From Beijerinckiaceae bacterium (GTDB lineage Bacteria > Pseudomonadota > Alphaproteobacteria > Rhizobiales > Beijerinckiaceae): DNA of 39,122 nucleotides. Made by a program: the position numbers and the translations under genes. The stretch spans positions 1 through 39,122 of the forward strand of contig JAPJMW010000084.1 of assembly GCA_026461505.1 (NCBI GenBank). Direction: 5' to 3'. Under the pieces are notes generated by a model. The model made no database searches, was not told where the DNA came from, and worked only from the letters and a program-made list of their open reading frames with translations. Positions 33,529 through 39,122 of this stretch are shown here, in pieces. Position 1 is the first letter of the stretch; every line of letters starts with the position of its first letter.

Positions 33529-34623
33529 CTACTGTCCTACTGCGTGGGCTGCAGCGGATAATCCAAAAATCGATAGAAGGGAGCGAATATGGCCTGAATC
33601 AATTTCGATTTGCGCGCTCATCCCCGTGCGCAATGAAGTGAGATCACCACCGTCAACAAACTCAATCCGAACAGGAACGCGCTGAATGACTTTAACCCAA
33701 TTGCCACTGGCGTTTTGAGCCGGAAGAACGGCGAATTCTGCACCTGTTCCCGGGCTTAAGGAAGCAACCGTTCCATGCCAATTCCGACCGGGATAGGCAT
33801 CGATAGAAATGGATACAGACTGACCTGCATGAAGGTAAGTGAGGTCTGTCTCCTTCGGATTGGCCATGATCCAAGGATGCTCATCAGCGACGAGGGCAAG
33901 AACCGGCGTACCAGGTGTTAAATAACGACCAAGCTGGATTGATGGAACTTGTGTAGCAACACCTGAAATTGATGCACGAACGATGGTGCCATCAAAATCA
34001 CGAACCGCACGATCACGTGCTGCTTTTGCTTCAATATAGGGCGCATAATCATCAATCACGAGATCTGGTTTTCCCTGCAATTGAGCGAGCGCCGTTGCCT
34101 TTTGCGCAACCAATGCTTCAAGCGCATTGCGCGCATTGGCTAAAGCAATATTGGCGCTATCCACGTCGTTTTTCGATGTTGCTTTGGTCGCCAGCAAATC
34201 CGTCTTCCGGTCTGAATCCGCTTGCCTTAAATTTAGCGTTTCCTTGGCAAGCTCGATTTGTCGCTCGACGCTTTTCAAGGTGATACCCAAACTCTCAAAC
34301 CCCGTGATGGTTTGGGCCAAATGCGCGTCTGCTTGTTTAACAGCGAGTTCATAGGAACCGGGATCAATCACAAAAAGCGGATCGCCCGGCTTCACACGCT
34401 GTCCTTCTGTGACCGCAATCGAGATGACACGGCCTGCCACCGATGGGGTAACGATAATCTTTTGAGCGGCGACATAGGCATTGTCAGTTGAAATATAACG
34501 TCCACCCATCAAATAGGCAGTGGCGGCGCCGACGATCGCGACAACAGGGATACCCACCAGCAATATCATGCGCCGACTAAGCTTTGATTGGCGCTCTGTC
34601 ATCTGCGGCGTTGCATCAGTCAT
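33529..34623 (-). CDS. emrA: Membrane-fusion (HlyD-family) adaptor of the efflux pump
   Basis: 364-residue periplasmic adaptor. An N-terminal membrane anchor (RMILLVGIPVVAIVGAATAYLMGG) precedes the biotinyl-lipoyl halves: RYISTDNAYVAAQKIIVTPSVAGRVISIAVTEGQ and, after the hairpin, DFDGTIVRASISGVA. A helical hairpin of about 100 residues lies between them. The beta-barrel part contains DLTYLHAGQSVSISIDAYPG. The start at ATG 34623 is set by GGAG six bases upstream; an ATG at 34629 directly abuts that site and is less likely. It overlaps the end of marR by eight bases and precedes emrB by seven. Confidence 0.94.
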   Translation of the reverse strand: MTDATPQMTERQSKLSRRMILLVGIPVVAIVGAATAYLMGGRYISTDNAYVAAQKIIVTPSVAGRVISIAVTEGQRVKPGDPLFVIDPGSYELAVKQADAHLAQTITGFESLGITLKSVERQIELAKETLNLRQADSDRKTDLLATKATSKNDVDSANIALANARNALEALVAQKATALAQLQGKPDLVIDDYAPYIEAKAARDRAVRDFDGTIVRASISGVATQVPSIQLGRYLTPGTPVLALVADEHPWIMANPKETDLTYLHAGQSVSISIDAYPGRNWHGTVASLSPGTGAEFAVLPAQNASGNWVKVIQRVPVRIEFVDGGDLTSLRTGMSAQIEIDSGHIRSLLSIFGLSAAAHAVGQ

Positions 34624-35098
34624 GATCATCTCCATTCTCAATCGGTAAAACAAGCAGCTTTTGGCCAGCCTTTAAATTCGTCTTTATGTTCAACAATTGC
34701 TGCGATAGCGCTTGGATCGCTGCATCATCGAGGCCTGCGAGCGCTTCGCGCATCACCCCCTCACCGGTTGCGGCGAGATTCTCTAAAACTGGAAGGGCAG
34801 CAGGTGTGAGATAAAGCCGATTGGCTCGGCGGTCCTCCGGATCGTGTCGACGTTCAACAAGGCCCGTCGCGCTCAACCTGTCGATGATCCGAGCCAGTGT
34901 GATTGGAGCAATATCAATTTGCGAGGCAAGGTCTGACTGCTTCAAGCCCTCATTGCGCTGAACGCGGGCGAGAACCGACCATTGCGCCCGTGTCATACCA
35001 AATTCGCGCGCCCGCTGATCGACCACCGTACGCAAGGCACGGGCGGCGTCCGACAATAAAAAGCCGAGTTCACGGCGGGGAGACGAAAGTACTGACAT
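34616..35098 (-). CDS. MarR-family transcriptional regulator of the efflux operon
   Basis: 160-residue winged-helix regulator. The pattern is typical of MarR: LGFLLSDAARALRTVVDQRAREFGMTRAQWSVLARV for the dimer/helix part, LKQSDLASQIDIAPITLARIIDRLSATGLVERR for the recognition helix and DPEDRRANRLYLT for the wing. It is the first gene of marR-emrA-emrB. Two overlapping palindromes lie 12-35 bases upstream of its ATG, which fits autorepression of the whole operon relieved by a phenolic or other pump substrate. That regulation is inferred from family and site position. It resembles EmrR/MprA of E. coli in arrangement. Confidence 0.94.
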   Translation of the reverse strand: MSVLSSPRRELGFLLSDAARALRTVVDQRAREFGMTRAQWSVLARVQRNEGLKQSDLASQIDIAPITLARIIDRLSATGLVERRHDPEDRRANRLYLTPAALPVLENLAATGEGVMREALAGLDDAAIQALSQQLLNIKTNLKAGQKLLVLPIENGDDHD

Positions 35099-35109
35099 TG
35101 CATAACCAA

Positions 35110-35133
35110 GCTTATGATAAGCATGCTTATGAT
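35110..35133 (-). promoter_or_regulatory. Double palindromic operator in front of marR-emrAB
   Basis: ATAAGCATGCTTAT (35117-35130) is a perfect 14-bp palindrome. The adjacent GCTTAT-G-ATAAGC (35110-35122) is a perfect 6-bp inverted repeat with one central base and shares six bases with it. GCTTATGAT also occurs twice in direct orientation, at 35110 and 35125. This is the size and position expected for MarR dimer binding. A -35-like TTGCGA lies just upstream on the minus strand, so bound protein would cover the promoter. Confidence 0.7.
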
Positions 35134-35184
35134 TTATTCACGCTTTAATCGCAACCGCTATCTTGGAAGCGCAGCTCTGCATTT

Positions 35185-35559
35185 TTAGCGCAATAAGGCG
35201 GAAATTCGGGCCCGAATGGGCAAAATGCCGCGATAAGCCGCTTCCATGACGGCAAGAAGCGGCGGCCATTTCGCCAATCGGCCAAGAATCCGCCAGGAAG
35301 GAAGCGTTTGCCAAACGAGCGCAAATCCTTCGGCCCCCGATACGAGCGATCCATCGGCACGGCGAACATGAAAGCGAGCCAAGGCCTTATCGCGATCAAG
35401 TCCCTCCCCTAAATCGGGCAATTCTTGCGCAGCAACATCGATGAAGTTTACATTTTCGCTACCTGCGCAGCGTTTATAATGGTCAATTTCGAACCGACAG
35501 ATAGGGCATGCGCCATCAAAATAGACGGTTAATTGCTGAGGTTGGGATAAATCGGACAC
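35185..35559 (-). CDS. DCC-family thiol-disulfide oxidoreductase-like protein (DUF393)
   Basis: 124 residues. The signature DGACPICRFEI near the N-terminus gives the DxxCxxC motif, with the two cysteines of the thioredoxin-like DCC family. Downstream blocks are FIDVAAQELPDLGEGLDRDKALARFHVRRADG, reduced here to the typical 'a...l...H.....G....G..a', and GAEGFALVWQTLPSWRILG. The start is a GTG at 35559, with AGGAA upstream. The family is widely distributed and functionally vague. It is divergent from the dioxygenase gene and lies behind the marR promoter region. Confidence 0.9.
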   Translation of the reverse strand: MSDLSQPQQLTVYFDGACPICRFEIDHYKRCAGSENVNFIDVAAQELPDLGEGLDRDKALARFHVRRADGSLVSGAEGFALVWQTLPSWRILGRLAKWPPLLAVMEAAYRGILPIRARISALLR

Positions 35560-35717
35560 TGAAAATTCCTATGATTGCTGACAGGCTTACGTCCGAGAAC
35601 GCCAAAAGGATGCCCCGCAAAGCGCAACTTGTTTTCGTGCAAATGGGAAAAGCTTTTGTTTAATGGGCTATACCTCCATAAAGTGGGTTCAGAAAAAGTG
35701 AAATCGGAGAGAGTAAG

Positions 35718-36665
35718 ATGCAACTTCAAGGCATTCATCACCTGACGGCGATAACCGCGAATGCGAAAGGTAATCACGATTTCTACACGCAGTTTCTTGG
35801 CCTGCGCCTTGTGAAAAGGACCGTCAATCAGGACGATGTAAGCGCCTATCACCTGTTTTTTGCCGATGGCAAAGCATCGCCCGGTTCGGATATCACCTTT
35901 TTCGATTGGCCCGTGGGCCCTGAGCAACGCGGCACCAATTCGATTTCCCGCACAGCTTTGCGGGTATCTGGGTCAGCCACGCTCAACTATTGGGAAAAGC
36001 GCATCGCAGATGCGGGATTGAGCTATAAAAAGACCAATGTTCACGATGGCCGCCTCACTTTGTTGTTTGAAGATCCGGAAGGTCAACGCTTGGCTCTTGT
36101 CGATGATGGTGGTGTGGGTGAAAGCTATCCGTGGGAAAAAAGCCCAATACCTGCAGAGCATCAAATTCGCGGGCTCGGTCCGATTACGCTGACCGTCGCT
36201 GATCGGCGTTATACCGCTCTCGCGCTCACGAAAATTTTGGGCATGGAAGAAATACGCGATTATAAATCGCCCGACAGCCCCGATCATCGCGTGCATGTTT
36301 ATAAAATGGGGCCCGGTGGCGCTGCCGCCGAAATCCACGTTGTTGAACGCCAAGATTTACCAATGGCGCAACAAGGTGCAGGCGCGGTACATCATGTTGC
36401 CTTCCGTACGCCCGATATGGACGAATATCACGCCTGGGCAGAGCGTTTGAAGGCCCTCAAAATTCCGTTTTCGGGTGAGGTAAACCGCTTCTATTTTCAC
36501 TCGCTCTATTTCCGCGAGCCGAATGGAATTCTGTTTGAAATTGCAACCGATGGTCCGGGCTTTGACGCGGATGAGCCGATGGATAGCCTTGGTGAAAAGC
36601 TAGCCTTACCGCCGTTTTTGGAAGGGCGTCGGGCACAGATTGAAGCGGGGTTAAAACCGATTTAA
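35718..36665 (+). CDS. VOC-superfamily ring-cleaving dioxygenase (MhqO/LinE-like)
   Basis: 315 residues with two vicinal-oxygen-chelate modules. The N-terminal module begins MQLQGIHHLTAITANAKGNHDFYTQFLGLRLVKRTVNQDD (key HHLTAI and FY..FLGLRLVK). The second contains AGAVHHVAFRTPD and RFYFHSLYFREPNGILFEIATDGPGF. The His in HHL and HHVAF and the Glu in LFEIA are the expected metal ligands. The MhqO-type group is linked to hydroquinone and quinone detoxification in Firmicutes. Here it stands next to an efflux operon with a MarR regulator, which suits phenolic stress. The ATG follows CGGAGAGAG. Confidence 0.92.
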   Translation: MQLQGIHHLTAITANAKGNHDFYTQFLGLRLVKRTVNQDDVSAYHLFFADGKASPGSDITFFDWPVGPEQRGTNSISRTALRVSGSATLNYWEKRIADAGLSYKKTNVHDGRLTLLFEDPEGQRLALVDDGGVGESYPWEKSPIPAEHQIRGLGPITLTVADRRYTALALTKILGMEEIRDYKSPDSPDHRVHVYKMGPGGAAAEIHVVERQDLPMAQQGAGAVHHVAFRTPDMDEYHAWAERLKALKIPFSGEVNRFYFHSLYFREPNGILFEIATDGPGFDADEPMDSLGEKLALPPFLEGRRAQIEAGLKPI

Positions 36666-36710
36666 TCGGCAGGCTGCTGCGCGCTTCGGTATCAATCGTC
36701 AAAAAAGCGG

Positions 36711-37190
36711 TTAAGCGCGTTCTATTCCTGTATGGCCGATGGCGGAGGCAAGTTCATCTAGCCTGTGACCATCAATCATCCACGATGGCGCGATATCGGC
36801 AAGAGGCACGAGAACGAAGGCCCGTTCGCGGAAGCGTGGATGCGGTAAGGTCAGCGCTTCGCTTTCGATTTTCAGATCATCATAGAGGATGATATCGATA
36901 TCAATAATCCTTGGGCCCCAGCGTAAACCATTCACACGGTCTCGCCCCATGCTCGCCTCAATCGATAAACAGCGGCGCATGAGCTCTTCCGCTTCGAGCG
37001 TCGTTTCAATCCGCACAGCGCCATTGATAAAATCATCTTGCGCGACGGGGCCAACGGGAGCAGTGCGATAAAGTGGCGACAACGCCATAACACTTACGCC
37101 CGTTTCATCATTCAACCGTCGAACGGCCTCGGCAATATTGGCTGCACGATCGCCTATATTGCTGCCGAGGCTCAATAGAACATCAGACAT
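36711..37190 (-). CDS. folK: 2-amino-4-hydroxy-6-hydroxymethyldihydropteridine pyrophosphokinase
   Basis: 159-residue HPPK, which pyrophosphorylates 6-hydroxymethyl-dihydropterin for folate synthesis. The motifs are LLSLGSNIGDR at the N-terminus, SPLYRTAPVG, FINGAVRIET, RWGPRIIDIDIILYDD (with the metal-binding Asp pair) and LPHPRFRERAFVLVPLADIAP. It overlaps folB by eight bases and is the last gene of folP-folB-folK, so translation is coupled. Length and motifs are complete. Confidence 0.97.
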   Translation of the reverse strand: MSDVLLSLGSNIGDRAANIAEAVRRLNDETGVSVMALSPLYRTAPVGPVAQDDFINGAVRIETTLEAEELMRRCLSIEASMGRDRVNGLRWGPRIIDIDIILYDDLKIESEALTLPHPRFRERAFVLVPLADIAPSWMIDGHRLDELASAIGHTGIERA

Positions 37191-37554
37191 TCCGATGGGC
37201 TTCCACGCTTACGGCGACATCGTCGAAAATAGCAGCGACCGGAGCAGACGGTTTATGAACGGTAACGGTTAACGACTCGATGGTTGGAAAACGGGCCATG
37301 ACCTTATCGGAAACTGCACGTGCAGCACGCTCGATGGTCCGAAATTTCTCGCCACAGAAAACAGCGGATACTTCTTGAATGACGTGCTCATACGAAATCG
37401 TACCATCAAGCAAATCCGTTTGCGTCGCTGATACATTTCCGACGGTCATGGCCAAATCGACATAAAAGCGTTGGCCTAAACGCTGCTCCTCGTCATTAAC
37501 GCCATGATAGGCAAAGAGTGAGAGCTTCGTGACATTGATGCGGATCTTGTCCAT
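37183..37554 (-). CDS. folB: Dihydroneopterin aldolase
   Basis: 123 residues. It converts dihydroneopterin to 6-hydroxymethyl-dihydropterin. Recognised by LSLFAYHGVNDEEQRLGQRFYVDL (FAYHGV..EE...GQ.F.vDl), the active-site TISYEHVIQEV, and TIERAARAVSDKVM, followed by VTVHKPSAPV with the catalytic Lys. The ATG overlaps the folP stop (TGATG), and the 3' end overlaps folK. It is the middle gene of the pterin branch operon. folE, which makes the precursor, is 20 kb away. Confidence 0.97.
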   Translation of the reverse strand: MDKIRINVTKLSLFAYHGVNDEEQRLGQRFYVDLAMTVGNVSATQTDLLDGTISYEHVIQEVSAVFCGEKFRTIERAARAVSDKVMARFPTIESLTVTVHKPSAPVAAIFDDVAVSVEAHRNV

Positions 37555-38438
37555 CAGATATCCTTCAAACGATCGGTCACACGGGCGGCTTGTACCGCCT
37601 CTTTTACATCATGGACGCGAATTATATCCGCGCCATTTAAAATAGCTGCCGTATGGATGGCGAGCGTTCCGGGCAAACGCTCATCGGTCGTGGAGTCAAT
37701 GATTTTACCAATCATCGATTTGCGCGAGGCACCAACCAATAACGGACACCCCAAAGCCTTAAGCCGCGACAGATGCGTTATCGCGCTGATGTTTTGTTCC
37801 AAGGTCTTACCGAAACCAATTCCGGGATCGAGCGAAATACGATCAAGCGAAATACCTGCCTTCAGCGCAATTGACAGCGAGTTTTCTAAAAACCGCAGCA
37901 TATCGTCGACAATGTCGATCATCGGATCAATATCGGCCCGATTATGCATCAAAACCACACTCGCCCCGTTGGCGGATGAAATTTCAGCGAGAGCCGGATC
38001 TTTTTGAAAGCCCCAAACATCGTTGACGATGGTTGCACCCGCAGCAAGTGCGGCTTCGGCAACCTTCGCCTTTGTTGTATCAACCGAAATGGGACAAAAA
38101 ACGCGCCCTTTCAGCGTATCTAAAACGGGAATGAGGCGGCTTATTTCGACATCGGCCGGGACGGCTTCATGCCCTGGGCGTGTCGATTCTGCACCGATAT
38201 CCAAAATATCTGCGCCTTGTTCCATCATTTCAACGGCATGGCTGACAGCCCGTTCTAGAGAATCAAAACGACCGCCGTCCGAGAAGGAATCCGGCGTTAC
38301 GTTTAAAATACCCATGACAAGCGTGCGGCTATAACCGCCTAATCGGCGACCCGCAGCGTCAAAAACCTGTTGCGTCATCACATCCATGGCGGGCTTATAA
38401 TCTGACGAGGCGGGGCAAGGATAGGCTACCATCGTCAT
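37554..38438 (-). CDS. folP: Dihydropteroate synthase
   Basis: Joins p-aminobenzoate to the pterin pyrophosphate; the sulfonamide target. About 294 residues from ATG 38438 (MTMVAYPCPASS). The frame is open to 38630 but the extra 64 residues are Cys/Arg-rich and atypical, and would overlap the divergent peroxidase gene. Conserved: MGILNVTPDSFSDGGRF, ADILDIGAESTRPGHE, VFCPISVDTTKAKVAEAAL, ATIVNDVWG, RISLDPGIGFGKT, LLVGASRKSMIG and the late IIRVHDVKEA. AAAGGGC nine bases upstream supports the start; ATG 38387 is an alternative. First gene of folP-folB-folK. Confidence 0.95.
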   Translation of the reverse strand: MTMVAYPCPASSDYKPAMDVMTQQVFDAAGRRLGGYSRTLVMGILNVTPDSFSDGGRFDSLERAVSHAVEMMEQGADILDIGAESTRPGHEAVPADVEISRLIPVLDTLKGRVFCPISVDTTKAKVAEAALAAGATIVNDVWGFQKDPALAEISSANGASVVLMHNRADIDPMIDIVDDMLRFLENSLSIALKAGISLDRISLDPGIGFGKTLEQNISAITHLSRLKALGCPLLVGASRKSMIGKIIDSTTDERLPGTLAIHTAAILNGADIIRVHDVKEAVQAARVTDRLKDI

Positions 38439-38538
38439 GCCAAAGCCCTTTCGCGACATGGAAAACGGAAATGGAAGCATCCACCTATTGATTTGAAGCG
38501 TATGAACATCACATTCATAACAACAACAGGAGCGTTCC

Positions 38539-39108
38539 ATGCGACATTTTAGCCGCAGACAAGGCTTGGCTCTCTTGGGCAGCCTCGCTTTTGCACCTTC
38601 CTTCGCTCGGGCAACCGATATGACAGCCATTAACGCCTATCGCTTTTCCTTTCCCGCGCTAAAAGGCGGCGATATCAAGTTGGCGGACTATAAGGGTAAG
38701 CCTATTCTCGTGGTCAATACCGCGTCCCAATGCGGCTTTAGCGGACAATTGGCGGGTATGGAGCAGCTTTATACGCGTTATGGCCCGCGTGGTCTTATCG
38801 TACTCGCTGTCCCTTCAAATGATTTTGGTGGTCAAGAGCCCGGTGGCGTTGATGAAATTTTGGCTACAGCACAGGGCGAATACCACGCCACCTTCCCGAT
38901 TGCGGCCAAACAGTTTGTGAAAGGCGCGGATGCCCATCCGTTTTACCAATGGACGGCGCAGCTCAAGCCTTCGGAAACCCCTCGGTGGAATTTCCATAAA
39001 TATCTGATCTGTCGTGATGGCCGCCTTGCAGCAATCTTCCCGACCGCCACAGAACCAACAGACGCCCGCGTTATTAGCGCTATTGTCACAGAACTAGGTG
39101 ACAGTTAA
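38539..39108 (+). CDS. Glutathione peroxidase family protein with Tat-type signal
   Basis: 189-residue thiol peroxidase of the GPx family. The catalytic tetrad is complete: Cys 65 in NTASQCGFSGQ (cysteine, not selenocysteine), Gln 99 in NDFGGQEP, and Trp 150/Asn 151 in PRWNFHKYLI. The N-terminus MRHFSRRQGLALLGSLAFAPSFARA has a twin-arginine SRRQGL, a short hydrophobic stretch and an ARA cleavage site, pointing to Tat export to the periplasm. GPx proteins of bacteria are more often cytoplasmic. There is an SD-like CAGGAG 13 bases before the ATG. It is divergent from the fol operon; the stop is 14 bases from the right edge. Confidence 0.93.
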   Translation: MRHFSRRQGLALLGSLAFAPSFARATDMTAINAYRFSFPALKGGDIKLADYKGKPILVVNTASQCGFSGQLAGMEQLYTRYGPRGLIVLAVPSNDFGGQEPGGVDEILATAQGEYHATFPIAAKQFVKGADAHPFYQWTAQLKPSETPRWNFHKYLICRDGRLAAIFPTATEPTDARVISAIVTELGDS

Positions 39109-39122
39109 GCGAAGAGTTGAAG

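Noticed and set aside
37554-38630. Longer folP frame with a Cys-rich N-terminus
   Set aside because: The extra residues are unlike dihydropteroate synthase and overlap the divergent peroxidase gene start. ATG 38438 fits family length.
1-39122. CRISPR array, prophage or insertion sequence
   Set aside because: No regularly spaced repeats, transposase, integrase or phage structural genes were seen.

Overview
The window looks like a chromosomal segment of an alphaproteobacterium, most likely of the order Hyphomicrobiales (Rhizobiales). This is an inference from protein style and gene order: tRNA-Tyr/tRNA-Gly/tuf next to rlmB, and thrS-yidD-NifU-like scaffold-folE-hisI. DUF2336 and BTLCP proteins and an Mla-type STAS-permease operon fit the same group. 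I cannot name the genus. Base composition is even, and I see no insertion sequence, prophage, CRISPR array or clear island. Most of the window is housekeeping and envelope genes.

Layout. 1-552 (minus): a tRNA-Tyr, tRNA-Gly, tuf transcription unit with a good promoter at 609-637. 728-3567 (plus): rlmB and a metabolite:H+ symporter-type MFS carrier with a large periplasmic insert, closed by a terminator. 3638-4257: a small exported Gly/His/Trp-rich protein (minus) and tRNA-Thr (plus). 4349-7216 (plus): a polysaccharide deacetylase and a free-standing adenylation enzyme, the most unusual pair here. 7361-8131: NAD kinase. 8139-9881 (minus): a DUF2336-like protein and a lytic transglycosylase broken by a one-base frameshift. 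9977-12629: a protein resembling a degenerate citrate-lyase-type aldolase, a flavin reductase/nitroreductase pair, and an exported beta-rich protein. 12675-17710: thrS, yidD, a MipA-like porin, a NifU-like scaffold, folE and hisI. 17716-20076: a CBS protein, a rhomboid protease and a BTLCP cysteine peptidase.

20092-23612 (minus) is a four-gene Mla/MCE lipid-transport operon: STAS-permease, ATPase, MCE protein and lipoprotein. 23826-29080 (plus) holds an unknown conserved protein, an SDR lacking its catalytic Tyr, an EamA permease, thiD, an MFS carrier and an XRE-cupin regulator that ends in a bidirectional terminator. 29134-31866 (minus) has an orphan form-II CoxL-like molybdenum hydroxylase subunit and a rhodanese. 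31986-35098 (minus) is a marR-emrA-emrB efflux operon with two overlapping palindromes in front of marR. 35185-39108 has a DCC thiol-disulfide protein, a VOC ring-cleaving dioxygenase, a translationally coupled folP-folB-folK operon, and a Tat-exported glutathione peroxidase.

Folate and pterin synthesis recurs (folE, folP, folB, folK). Envelope maintenance (Mla, YidD, MipA, transglycosylase, deacetylase) and detoxification (EmrAB, nitroreductase, peroxidase) make up much of the rest. I did not find a clearly new multi-gene system. The best candidates for follow-up are the deacetylase/adenylation pair with its start-codon hairpin, the degenerate aldolase-like protein, the orphan CoxL, and the marR double palindrome.
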